From a virus, in the IMG/VR virus record IMGVR_UViG_3300025570_000086, positions 1 through 28,320 of that record: a stretch of DNA of 28,320 nucleotides; one strand, written 5' to 3'. Position 1 is the stretch's first letter; each line of letters starts with the position of its first letter. Below are positions 1 through 9,147 of the stretch, piece by piece. The position numbers and the translations under genes are program-made. The notes under the pieces are model-generated. The model did not search any database. It was given only the letters and a program-made list of their open reading frames with translations, and was not told the DNA's origin.

Positions 1-21
1 GCCCTGTTCCATTCTGTTCAT
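1..21 (-). CDS. Start of a further minus-strand gene, cut by the left edge
   Basis: An ATG at 21-19 overlaps the TGA stop of the upstream 1629-residue gene in an ATGA arrangement. The same 4-base overlap occurs at other junctions here (10446-10449, 18685-18688, 19539-19542). Only seven codons are visible (MNRMEQG), so no product can be named. A second ATG three codons in is an alternative start. The call rests on the overlap pattern and on the absence of any terminator between the genes. Confidence 0.5.
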
Positions 22-3000
22 CGGAATAGTCCTCCTATGCCTGATCGCATCTCGCCGCCACGGGCCGCGAAGGTTATGTCGTTAGGGAAAAGCTGACGCG
101 CTTTGTTAATGTCAATGCTACTTATGCCGCCAGACTGCGGTCTTTGTGCCGCGCTACCAGCGGGATCAACAGAAGCCGTCTGGACCCCGCTGGGCGCAGC
201 CGTCTGCGTAGAGGGTGGGAGGTCCCTTCTAGGCAGGGGCTGTAGGGAGGCGTCTTCTCGGGTATCCAAAAATTCTCGCGCTTTTTGTAAAAGTTCGTCT
301 ACGTTTTCTTCCGCTTCTTCCGGAGCAACGTACCGCTCATAAAACTCCTGTTTCATCTGTTGTTGTCTTTCAGGAGTTACCGTAAAACGCTTTCTGTCGC
401 CCATTAAAAAGTCGGGCTTCTCTGTTATGACGCTTGTTTCTTCCTCGGGTTTATCTTGAACAAGTGCAGGACGAACCAACCTGTAAGCATAAGAGGACGG
501 TTCTAAAAAGTCTAACATTATGTTGTACGCTTTTAACGCAAACGAGGCTTTCTTCTCAGGAGTTTTTGCCTTTGCCAAAAGAGCCCCTAAAAGTTCTGGG
601 TCTTCAAACATTTTAGTAAGCATAGTCATACGAGCAACTTCTGGGGCTTTTTCCAAAAGAGTTCTGCCCGCGTTTCTGGCGGCTTCCGCAGCACGTCCCG
701 AAACAATCAAATCTCCCGATCCTCCGGGCCCCACTAAAACGTTTCTAGCGCGAGTTCCCGCAGAAGAACCCAGTATAGACAAGGCAATATCTAATCCGGG
801 GCCCATCTTTTTAACCAAGTCTTCGAAGTCTTGTGCGTCACCGCTCATCAAGGTTTGTTCATACTTAGCCATCTCGCCCAACAACTTTTTCATGTTGTCA
901 AGTTGACCCGCCGCCATGACGCCCTTGCTCTCCGCCCACTCTGCCACGCTCACGTTGTTTTGAGAATTAGGCAGAGGTTCAAAAAAATTCTTGTACGCCG
1001 CAGTGGCGCTAAAAGCTCCATTGTTTGCATTAATACCTGCTTTGGACAACACTTCCTCAATTAAAGAAACCCTGAAACCCAATAAAGCTTCTTCGCGGTT
1101 TATGGTGGTTCCTGTTGGCTCAACAATTTTTTTACCCGCGGAATCTTCGGAAATTTTAACTACCGAGGTAGGCCCTTGTAAGGCTGAGTCGAAACCTAAA
1201 ACATCTTCCGCGGCTCCGCGTTGAAGGTCCGTTGTAACTCCCTCCGTTCGCATAGGATCAACTGTGAGATTACCGAGAGGCTTATTTTTAACGTCTAATT
1301 GACCGATTGCCAGAAACAATCTGTTCAAAGATTCAATAGGTTTCTCATTAGAAGGCCGCAGCGCCTTGTTTATTGCGGTTGTTGGATTTTCCGTTCCACC
1401 TACGTCTAAGCCATTAGACTTCATCAACTGGTAGAAACTACTCTGGGCTTTTACCGCATTAATAGATTGTTTAGCTTCAGCCGACGTTTTGTCCAAAAGT
1501 ACGTTTAGCCTGCTCATATTACTTAGGTCAGCCTCTAACGCAGGAAACGCCTTCAACATTAGAGCGTTGTTGTCTTGCTGCATCCACTTCGCCAAGGAGG
1601 TTGGAGTAACCTTCCCCGTAGTTTCGTCTATGGCGTTTTCGCGAATATTTCTAAGAACGTTTTCTGTAGTTCCGCGAACCGTGTTTGCAGTACCCAAAAC
1701 CTTTATAGACTCTTCGTATAAATCAGGCGCAACTTCGTCTAACAGAGACTTGTTAGCTTTTAGCCAATTTTCATATTTTGGTAGGTCCAGCATTTCTGAC
1801 TCAGGGTCTATTACCCCTTCAAAACCTTCCCGAAGTTTAACTACATCTGGTCGGTCAGAAGTTTGAGCCCCAAACAAGTTTCCGCGAAGCGCGGCATCCA
1901 ACTGACTACCATCAATTAAAGTGCTTAAAAGCTGTTGTTGTTGAAATTGACCTACTTGATCCAGTTGTTTTACATGCAAGTAAGCTAGGTCAACACCCTG
2001 TAACTCTCGTTTTAATAATTCCGGTGCAATTTTACGGGCACCTGATTTATCTGTTGCGGACAAATCCCCCGCAAAAGTTTTTGTATAGGCGTTGTTAAAG
2101 GCAACAGAATAAGCGCGGGCCGTGTCGTATGCAAAATTTACGCCTTGCGGAAAGCTCTTTAAGTCATCTAATAGGGCCGTGGCAAAACCATGCGCTAAAC
2201 GCGCACCGTTGGCATCTCCACCAGCATCTAGTTTACGCCCAAGGGCTAAAGCTGTGCTGCGCATTTGAAACAATTCTTTTCCAGAAAGAGTTCCTACGTC
2301 CGCGGTAGCCGTTGCAACTTCGGCAGCGGCTTCAGGGGTCGCAGCGGGGTTTTCAAGCTGCGCCCGTCGTAACGCGGCGGCACTGTCTAGAAACCCTCGT
2401 GCATCAGTGGTAAACGTACTGTCTGGAAGAAACTGACCGCCTCTGCCTTGCGGGTCGCTCTGTACATAGCGTTGAGTTCTACTTTCAGCGTTAGCGTTTA
2501 CCCAATCGTCAACGACGCGTTGAATCTCGTCTGGATTATCAAGGTTTTCTACTCTTCGAGCAACGGCTTGCACGGCTCTGAGGTTATCACGGGCCTCGCT
2601 TTGAATAGAGAAATTAGGGTTGTCTAAATAAGCGTTAAATCTTTGCGTATTCCTTGCAAAGCTTTCTTGGGCCGACTGTACGGCTTCGCTTACGACTTGA
2701 GAGGCTTCGGCTACGGGAGGGGTGTCTAAGTTGTTTTGAATAACCAGCAAGTTTGCATAAGCGTCATATGCTTTTGCAACTTCCCTACTTCTGGGCGTAC
2801 TTGATTTACCCAGTTTGTCTGAGGATATTGCCTTGAACGCCGCAGCTTGTTCTTGAGGTGGTAGCTGAGAAACCTCGTTAACGGCTCTTTGAAACGCCGC
2901 TTGAGCTTCGGGGGTAGCCGCAACACCCGCATAAAGGTCTTGAAATTTTTCCCGCGCCTTTTGTAAACGCGTGTCTACAGCGACGACAGCTTGTTCGCCG

Positions 3001-4907
3001 CTTAAATTAAGCTCATCCGTTTTACGGGCGACAAAAGCGCCTAACGATTTTATTAAATCGTTGTCTAACGGAATTTTAGCTTCTTCAACTAAGTTTGAAA
3101 CGTTTTCGTTCCAATATTTTATAAAATTAGGGACCGAAATAGGTTTACCTTTTTCGTCTACAAACTCGCTTATTTCTACGTTTTCAGGTATTCTTTTCCA
3201 TAGGGCGCGTTCGCGGGCTCTGTCCGCCTTAATAAGTTCGTCAAACAAATCAAACATCTTTTTCGCTTCGTCTTTTGACGCCGCGACGGGCACACCCTTA
3301 GAGTCTTTTTGAATGCGCTTAAACGCGTCGTCTAGATTTTTACGTGCCTCATAAACGCGTTTGTTAATAGAGGCTTCAAAGGTACCCTCCATCATTGCCG
3401 CGGCCTCTTGCACCGCGTCACGGTCCCCCGTAGCGTACAAACCACGTATCTTCTGACGAATGCCGTCCGTTATGGCTTGTTGAGCCGTGGCTCGTTGACC
3501 CTGCAAGCCGTTACCAATAAAATTTAATGCTCCCTCTAATCCCAAAAGAGTGGGACTTAGAGATTTAGTGCCCGCGGTAGGCTTAACGGGGCTTCCGTCG
3601 GAATCCAAAAGGTCACTAAACTCTCGCGAATTTAACAATTTTGCAACCTCTTTAGGGTCCTCTCCAGCGTCCTGCAAAGCCTTAAATAGCCAATCGGCTA
3701 TCTCCCCCTGCAATTTTTCCTGACGCGCCGCTTGAGCCTTGTCTCTAAATTCCTTACCGCCAAACACAAACCCCTGTACGGCCTTTCGGCCCTTGTTAAG
3801 TTGTCCAGCAACGTAAGGCACCTTTTTAGTTAGAACGTCGGCGCTATAACCGCCCAACAAGCTGTACCCAAACTCCTGCGCAAATTCCATAACAGGGACC
3901 GTGGGGTCAAGTTGATTTTGTGCTTGAGCTAAACCTGCTCCGAGATTAGAAGCGCCCTCCGCTAACGCGTATGTAAAAGGTGCTGCTTTGGAGGTTTGCG
4001 CAATGCCCTGTAGCATGGATTCCGCACTAGCCAAGGTGCCTTTTCCAGTAACCGTTGGCGCGTACTTAAACAACTTGCTTGCTTGTTGTCCCGGTTGTTT
4101 TAACATTCCACGCGTTAGGTCGTCTTTAATTAACTCGTAACCAAGACTTATATTTTTGCTCATAGCGTAAGGAATTGCAGAGTAACCAAGACCTTCGGTG
4201 GTGCCTTGCCCTATCTTATAAAGTGCCTCGGCTTCAGGAAGAAGTGGAACGTCGGGTCCAAAGGTAAGTTCTTGTATCTTTTCGCCGCCAAATCGCCCTG
4301 TTGCTGCGGAAAAGAGGCCCGCAACCGTGGGCAGTGCAAAACGAGAGACGCCTTTTTGTACGCCTCTTAAATACGGACCAAAGGCGCTGCCTTTGTATTT
4401 TATTTTATTTAAATAGTCATTCGTAAGTTTAAAACCCACAGCAAAACTACCTGCTTCCGCCAACGCGGGAACCACTTCTTCTTTAACACCTTGAACGATT
4501 GTGCCCAGTTTTTCACTGCCAAAAAGAGTGGGCATCCTAATCGGCTCACCCTCGGTGTCCACAGAGAACAATTCAATTATGTCCATCGGCGTCATGGGAA
4601 TACCGTCGTTAAACGCCCCAGCAAAACCCTTCCCTGTTGTTAAACTAGGGTAAGAAAACCAGTTGGGGTCCTCTGGAAATTCGCCGCTAATCGTTGTGGC
4701 AATGTCTTGCGCGAGGGCCGCGGTCGGGTCGGCAACGTTGTCGTTTCGGTAAATGTTTGTTAACTGGCCCAAAGATTCCTTGGAAAACGTTAACGGTTCA
4801 GGCATACCTCTTGCCGTCAAATTTTCTTGTATAGTGCCCCCGAGGTACGCCGGAGAGGGCTGATAATCGGGTGAAGTAGAAGCAAACTTATTCTGTTCTT
4901 CAGCCAT
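18..4907 (-). CDS. Very large putative internal virion / DNA-ejection protein (1629 aa)
   Basis: I recognise no enzymatic domain. The N-terminal ~400 residues contain Gly/Ala-rich hydrophobic stretches (about residues 185-205 and 310-360) that could be membrane-active. The middle (about 480-1000) is dominated by charged, Ala/Gln-rich helical sequence typical of coiled coils. The C-terminus is Pro/Thr-rich and ends in AARGGEMRSGIGGLFR, a Gly-Gly tail like motifs in neighbouring virion proteins. The gene is last of four large proteins after the tail genes. By analogy with T7 gp15/gp16 and P22 gp16/gp20, that position suggests a protein packaged in the head and ejected into the host. I see no lysozyme or transglycosylase catalytic motif. 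The start at 4907 lies 4 bases after the previous stop, behind a GGGGGC stretch. A tape-measure role is less likely because no long-tail genes are present. Confidence 0.7.
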   Translation of the reverse strand: MAEEQNKFASTSPDYQPSPAYLGGTIQENLTARGMPEPLTFSKESLGQLTNIYRNDNVADPTAALAQDIATTISGEFPEDPNWFSYPSLTTGKGFAGAFNDGIPMTPMDIIELFSVDTEGEPIRMPTLFGSEKLGTIVQGVKEEVVPALAEAGSFAVGFKLTNDYLNKIKYKGSAFGPYLRGVQKGVSRFALPTVAGLFSAATGRFGGEKIQELTFGPDVPLLPEAEALYKIGQGTTEGLGYSAIPYAMSKNISLGYELIKDDLTRGMLKQPGQQASKLFKYAPTVTGKGTLASAESMLQGIAQTSKAAPFTYALAEGASNLGAGLAQAQNQLDPTVPVMEFAQEFGYSLLGGYSADVLTKKVPYVAGQLNKGRKAVQGFVFGGKEFRDKAQAARQEKLQGEIADWLFKALQDAGEDPKEVAKLLNSREFSDLLDSDGSPVKPTAGTKSLSPTLLGLEGALNFIGNGLQGQRATAQQAITDGIRQKIRGLYATGDRDAVQEAAAMMEGTFEASINKRVYEARKNLDDAFKRIQKDSKGVPVAASKDEAKKMFDLFDELIKADRARERALWKRIPENVEISEFVDEKGKPISVPNFIKYWNENVSNLVEEAKIPLDNDLIKSLGAFVARKTDELNLSGEQAVVAVDTRLQKAREKFQDLYAGVAATPEAQAAFQRAVNEVSQLPPQEQAAAFKAISSDKLGKSSTPRSREVAKAYDAYANLLVIQNNLDTPPVAEASQVVSEAVQSAQESFARNTQRFNAYLDNPNFSIQSEARDNLRAVQAVARRVENLDNPDEIQRVVDDWVNANAESRTQRYVQSDPQGRGGQFLPDSTFTTDARGFLDSAAALRRAQLENPAATPEAAAEVATATADVGTLSGKELFQMRSTALALGRKLDAGGDANGARLAHGFATALLDDLKSFPQGVNFAYDTARAYSVAFNNAYTKTFAGDLSATDKSGARKIAPELLKRELQGVDLAYLHVKQLDQVGQFQQQQLLSTLIDGSQLDAALRGNLFGAQTSDRPDVVKLREGFEGVIDPESEMLDLPKYENWLKANKSLLDEVAPDLYEESIKVLGTANTVRGTTENVLRNIRENAIDETTGKVTPTSLAKWMQQDNNALMLKAFPALEADLSNMSRLNVLLDKTSAEAKQSINAVKAQSSFYQLMKSNGLDVGGTENPTTAINKALRPSNEKPIESLNRLFLAIGQLDVKNKPLGNLTVDPMRTEGVTTDLQRGAAEDVLGFDSALQGPTSVVKISEDSAGKKIVEPTGTTINREEALLGFRVSLIEEVLSKAGINANNGAFSATAAYKNFFEPLPNSQNNVSVAEWAESKGVMAAGQLDNMKKLLGEMAKYEQTLMSGDAQDFEDLVKKMGPGLDIALSILGSSAGTRARNVLVGPGGSGDLIVSGRAAEAARNAGRTLLEKAPEVARMTMLTKMFEDPELLGALLAKAKTPEKKASFALKAYNIMLDFLEPSSYAYRLVRPALVQDKPEEETSVITEKPDFLMGDRKRFTVTPERQQQMKQEFYERYVAPEEAEENVDELLQKAREFLDTREDASLQPLPRRDLPPSTQTAAPSGVQTASVDPAGSAAQRPQSGGISSIDINKARQLFPNDITFAARGGEMRSGIGGLFR

Positions 4908-4911
4908 TTAT

Positions 4912-7900
4912 TTAGCCCCCTTTTGCGTTTTGAAGAATCCGCTGCTTGTTTGTTAGTCCGTCGGGACCAACCGCCTCTTGCGAGAGGGCCGCGTTGTTAC
5001 CTTGCGTAGGATTTTCCCCAAACCCAATTACTGGCCCAAGCATTTCTTGTAAGCGTCCTATTTCATTTACCTTGTTTTGATATTTTGTAATCAAGGTTTT
5101 TTCAGTGCCCTGCGGATTAGCAATAATTTCTAACAAAGCCCGTTTTTCTAAACGAAGTTGTTGTCCTAAAGATACCAGCTTGTTAGCTTCCGTTTTAGGG
5201 CTGGAAAGAAGTTTGGTTGGATTAGGAAACAACGTCCCCAACTCTTTTGTCTCGGCATAAGCGGGTCGGGCTACCTGCAACCGCAACGCGGAACGACCCA
5301 GTATTTCGGTTAACGAGGTAAACTGACGGGCGTCAGTAATGTCGCCAAACAACCTGCCACTGAGTTCTGGGGAACCAAGAGGGCCACCTAAAATTGCATC
5401 AAGCCCCGCCGCAATATTCGACCAAAAGCCCGTACCCTTTCGAGCCTGCTGGTAAGCGTCTCGAACACCGTTTTTAATTTTTAAAGCTATTTGAGCGTCA
5501 TTAAGGCCCTCTAACCCGTTTAGCTTAACAAACTCTGCACGGGCTTCCGGCGACATGTCCGTAATGACGTTACTACCGTCCACCAAAAGATTGTCGATAA
5601 GAACTTGATCCATTTTGGCAAGACTAGCCAAGGCGCTTTCGCTTCGTCCTTGAACCTTTTTATACTGTCCAATCATTTGATCCGAAACGCGAACCGCTCC
5701 AACATCAGTTAGCAAACGTTGATCGCCTGTTTTAGGATCAAGGAATGTACGACCATCATAAGACGTTATGACGCCTACATCAGATAAGAACCCTTGACCG
5801 GAGTAAGTTTTGGTAGTTCCAATGCGTGTTATTTTTCGTCCTTCGGCAATGGCTTTGTCTACGACGGCCCGTCCGTTAACCGTGTTTGCGTCCGCGGGAG
5901 CAACGGAACCATCGGGCATTAAAATGTCATAGAAATCTGGCGCAGGAATACCTGTTTTTAAGATTTCTCTAGGTTCTTTTCCCGGTATAAGTTCATACAG
6001 CTTATTGTCATACTCTTTAAACACACCCTGTTTAGGTATTGTCATTACGGGTACGGGTTTTCCGCTGGACATGTCCACAAACTGACCCTCAACAATTTCA
6101 TATTTGGTGCGCGGGTCCTGATACACAATCTTTGCGTTAGTAGGATCAGTAGTATCTATGATTGTACCGTTGATGTTTGTTGTGGTGGTTTTTCTCGTAT
6201 TTATACTTTCGCCATCTGGACCTTTTACTTCTATACCTTCGCCGCTGGAGAAGTCGTAAACTGTGTCACCCATAACACGAATGTCGGGCTTGTCCTGCAA
6301 GAGCTTGAGTTTAGCTTCAGAAATAAGCGCCATTCTATTGTTATGTTCTACGCTGGCAGATAATTTTAAGGTGTCCTGAAGGAGTAAGTCGGTACGGTGT
6401 TGTTGCAAGTCAGCCTGTTGATCCACGGCAAGGTTGCCTTTGTTAACAGCCAAGTCATACATTCTATCGCGGTCAGCTTCCAAAGAAGTTTGGACAGCTT
6501 TAGCGTCGGCAGCTTTTTCTTTTGCCAATTCAAAGTTACCCTCTTTGACCGCCATATCTCTTTCTGCGAGAAGCTGATCTATCTTGGTGTTGTCGTCCAA
6601 AACCTTGTCACGAAGTTTGCTGTATTCCGTGGCATCCTTTTCGTTATCAAACCTTGCTTGATCCATAGTTTGATTAAAGGTTTGTGCCGCTTTCAACCTG
6701 TTTTCAGTAGCCTCTCTAATTTTACGGTCAGCCTCGTCTCTTTCCTTATTATAAGCAGCCAATGTTGTGGCTTGTTTTTCTTGAGCCGTTAAACGCTTAC
6801 CTTGCAGGTCTGCGCGACCCTCTATTTCTTTGCTAATACGTTCCAAAGCTAACTTTTGATCCAGTTTTGCCGCGGCACCCGGATCAACGATAAGTGCTTT
6901 AGTGGCTTCAGGAAGCTCATCGTATATATCTCTCGGAATACCGTTAACACCCTGCGGATCACCCAGCATGAGACGGCTTTTTTGGTCGTCAGTTAATGTG
7001 TTATAAACATCTCTTGGAACACCTTTGACGGGTCCGTCCGCAACTCCAAGAACCTTTTCTTGAGCCGATACGCCTAGATCATCAAAAATATCCCGCGGAA
7101 TACCGTTAACACCTTGTGGATCACCTAGAAGAACTTTTCGTTTATCTTCGTCTGTAAGTTCGTTAAACACTTCTACTGGAATACCTTTGACGCTTGACGC
7201 AGGCTTCGCCGCGGCACCCAACACGATTTTCTTAGTGGTTTCTGGCAATCCGTCATAAATATCTCTTGGAATGCCGTTAACACCTTGCGGATCACCCAAC
7301 ATTACGCGTCGTTGTTCTTCTTGCGTAAGCGTATCAAACGCCACTTTCGGTATTCCTTTAATAGACTCAGCTACGTTAAGCACTACTTTCTGTTCTTTTT
7401 CAGATAGAGTATTGTAAATGTCGATTGGAATGCCGTTAACACCTTGCGGGTCACCCAACAACAAGCGTTCTTGTTGTTTTTGCGTAAGCGTATCAAACAC
7501 TGTTCTTGGAACGCCCTTAACGTCGCCCTCAACCGCGCCGATAACCAATTTTTGTATAGCTGGATCAAGTCCGTCATAAATATCTCTTGGAATGCCGTTA
7601 ACACCTTCTTTACGACCCAGAACAATTTCTTCTTTAACCGCATCTGAAAATGTATCAAAGATTGCAAACGGAATGCCTTTAACAGGGCCTTTTATTGCCC
7701 CGACAACTAAATCTTTGGCCTCTGATGGAAGCGCGTCATATATATCTCTGGGAACTCCGTTAACACCTTTCGCCTCTCCAACAAGAACTCGCGTTTTAAC
7801 GTCCGCGGAAAGCGCGTTAAATATTACCGCCGGAATGCCTTTAACAGGTGCCTCTACAATGGTTTCTACTTTTAATATTATTTTTTGTTGGTCTTCAGGA

Positions 7901-9147
7901 AGATTGTTGTAAATAGACATGGGAACGCCGTTTACAGTAGATTCTTTGCCTAACAAAATAGAGTCTTGCGTCTCTTTAGGTAAATTTTTCCAAATAGACA
8001 TGGGTATGTCTTTTATAGATTCTTCCTTTACTTTTGTTTGAGCTAAAGCAAGCGCGTCTGCCGCAGTTTTGTCGGCAACCGACTGTTGAAGGCTGGCTTG
8101 TAAACCCGCCATACGCATCTGACGGTCCTCGGCGCGTTGTGCTTGTTTCGCGGACAACATACCCGCAGCACGTTCCCCGATCCGTTGTGGAAGCTGTGTT
8201 TGCGCAGCCGCATTGGCTAGACGCTCTGCGATAGAGCCGCCTTGCGTATTACCCGCAAACTGCAATCCTGTTTGAGCAATATCAAACAGCATTTGCGCTT
8301 GAGACATCTTGCGTTGCTCTTCAAGGTCCGCGGCCCGCGCTTCGCTGTCCATAGCACCCGCAAAGTAATCTTGGTACGCTGAAGCATCACGATTTGCCTG
8401 CGCTATAACGGGGTTCAGGGGTTGACCGCCGCCAACTTTAGCTTCGTCTCCGGCTTGGTATCCTCGGACCTCTACGGGCCCACCCTGCCTAAAATTTACA
8501 GGGGGAGTGTTGCCCGCCTCCATCATTGGATCGTTCATCGCGGGCTCCGACGCTTGGGCCATCATTAAACCACCGACGCCCTCGGACATCGGGCCTTCCA
8601 TCTCAACGTCGCCCGCTATGCCCCTCATTAACTCCCCGACGCCGCTGTTTAAAGCGCCCTCTTCCGTCATCATAATGGCGGGCTGGGTTAGAGTTAATAC
8701 CGACTCAGGAGTTTGCTGCGCATCCTCGGGACCTACTAAACCAGCAAGTTCCGCGTACCGTGCATCTAGGGGCATATCGTTGCCCCGTAGTCCGTTAATC
8801 AGGCTTTCGTAGTCTTGGGCTCCGTCTATGTCTTGCATCATGCCTTCCATAGCCATCATGCCCGCCTGTTGACCCTGCGCTTCCGCGCCCATCAAAGCTT
8901 GTTCAGCACCCGCGGGTGGCATGGGGGGAGGAGCCATCGGAGGTGGTGGCATCATGTTGGGGTCCATCGGAGGAGGAGGTGGCATCATGTTGGGGTCCAT
9001 CGGAGGACCGCCCATTGCCAAGCCCTGAACACCGCGACCCATCAAAACGTCTTTTTGACTAATGCGTCCGTCGCCACTTAGGTCGGGAAAACTTGCTTCG
9101 CCGCCGTTGCGAAACATCTGACGCTGCATAACACCACGATTCATCAT
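4912..9147 (-). CDS. Large multidomain virion protein with EF-hand-like loop, 14-copy repeat and coiled coil (1411 aa)
   Basis: Function unknown; probably a virion or ejection protein from its position. Residues 13-36 hold FRNGGEASFPDLSGDG and a calcium-loop pattern (D22, S24, D26, G27, I29, D33). Residues ~46-80 are Met/Pro-rich. Residues ~100-250 are acidic and Met-rich, ending near PVNFRQGGPV; I remember this region as conserved in uncultured marine phages. Residues ~376-757 contain fourteen ~27-residue units alternating between VKG[IV]P and VNG[IV]P types. Residues ~760-960 look like a long coiled coil, and the C-terminal ~450 residues are mixed globular and helical. The gene starts with two consecutive ATGs directly after the upstream TAA, with only a weak GGGG stretch as ribosome site, so translation is probably coupled. 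Its size is of the order of T7 gp16, but I see no sequence similarity to it. Confidence 0.75.
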   Translation of the reverse strand: MMNRGVMQRQMFRNGGEASFPDLSGDGRISQKDVLMGRGVQGLAMGGPPMDPNMMPPPPPMDPNMMPPPPMAPPPMPPAGAEQALMGAEAQGQQAGMMAMEGMMQDIDGAQDYESLINGLRGNDMPLDARYAELAGLVGPEDAQQTPESVLTLTQPAIMMTEEGALNSGVGELMRGIAGDVEMEGPMSEGVGGLMMAQASEPAMNDPMMEAGNTPPVNFRQGGPVEVRGYQAGDEAKVGGGQPLNPVIAQANRDASAYQDYFAGAMDSEARAADLEEQRKMSQAQMLFDIAQTGLQFAGNTQGGSIAERLANAAAQTQLPQRIGERAAGMLSAKQAQRAEDRQMRMAGLQASLQQSVADKTAADALALAQTKVKEESIKDIPMSIWKNLPKETQDSILLGKESTVNGVPMSIYNNLPEDQQKIILKVETIVEAPVKGIPAVIFNALSADVKTRVLVGEAKGVNGVPRDIYDALPSEAKDLVVGAIKGPVKGIPFAIFDTFSDAVKEEIVLGRKEGVNGIPRDIYDGLDPAIQKLVIGAVEGDVKGVPRTVFDTLTQKQQERLLLGDPQGVNGIPIDIYNTLSEKEQKVVLNVAESIKGIPKVAFDTLTQEEQRRVMLGDPQGVNGIPRDIYDGLPETTKKIVLGAAAKPASSVKGIPVEVFNELTDEDKRKVLLGDPQGVNGIPRDIFDDLGVSAQEKVLGVADGPVKGVPRDVYNTLTDDQKSRLMLGDPQGVNGIPRDIYDELPEATKALIVDPGAAAKLDQKLALERISKEIEGRADLQGKRLTAQEKQATTLAAYNKERDEADRKIREATENRLKAAQTFNQTMDQARFDNEKDATEYSKLRDKVLDDNTKIDQLLAERDMAVKEGNFELAKEKAADAKAVQTSLEADRDRMYDLAVNKGNLAVDQQADLQQHRTDLLLQDTLKLSASVEHNNRMALISEAKLKLLQDKPDIRVMGDTVYDFSSGEGIEVKGPDGESINTRKTTTTNINGTIIDTTDPTNAKIVYQDPRTKYEIVEGQFVDMSSGKPVPVMTIPKQGVFKEYDNKLYELIPGKEPREILKTGIPAPDFYDILMPDGSVAPADANTVNGRAVVDKAIAEGRKITRIGTTKTYSGQGFLSDVGVITSYDGRTFLDPKTGDQRLLTDVGAVRVSDQMIGQYKKVQGRSESALASLAKMDQVLIDNLLVDGSNVITDMSPEARAEFVKLNGLEGLNDAQIALKIKNGVRDAYQQARKGTGFWSNIAAGLDAILGGPLGSPELSGRLFGDITDARQFTSLTEILGRSALRLQVARPAYAETKELGTLFPNPTKLLSSPKTEANKLVSLGQQLRLEKRALLEIIANPQGTEKTLITKYQNKVNEIGRLQEMLGPVIGFGENPTQGNNAALSQEAVGPDGLTNKQRILQNAKGG
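6876..8020 (-). repeat. Coding tandem repeat: 14 units of ~81 bp, alternating in two types
   Basis: The array encodes residues ~376-757 of the 1411-residue protein. Each unit follows [VI][KN]G[IV]PxxI[FY]xxLxxxxKxxVLG. Odd units mostly read VKG[IV]P...[FY]; even units read VNG[IV]PRDIYD. The real period is therefore a ~54-residue pair, repeated seven times. Several pair junctions share the string LLGDPQGVNGIPRDIYD or close variants, and recurring DNA such as ggaataccgttaacaccttg is visible at these junctions. The first two units are the most divergent. Confidence 0.93.
8942..9007 (-). repeat. Two-copy 33-bp tandem repeat encoding MDPNMMPPPP
   Basis: Two nearly identical copies containing ggcatcatgttggggtccat lie 33 bases apart. 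They encode a duplicated Met/Pro-rich segment near residues 50-70 of the 1411-residue protein. The feature is low-complexity and probably a flexible linker. Confidence 0.85.

Noticed and set aside
18-4907. Tape-measure protein of a long-tailed phage
   Set aside because: No tail-tube, sheath, tail-terminator or tail-assembly frameshift genes are present, and connector genes are of short-tail type. A podovirus-like ejection protein fits better, though this is not proven.
18-4907. Lytic transglycosylase domain expected by analogy with T7 gp16
   Set aside because: No recognisable catalytic Glu context or SLT motif was found by reading the sequence.
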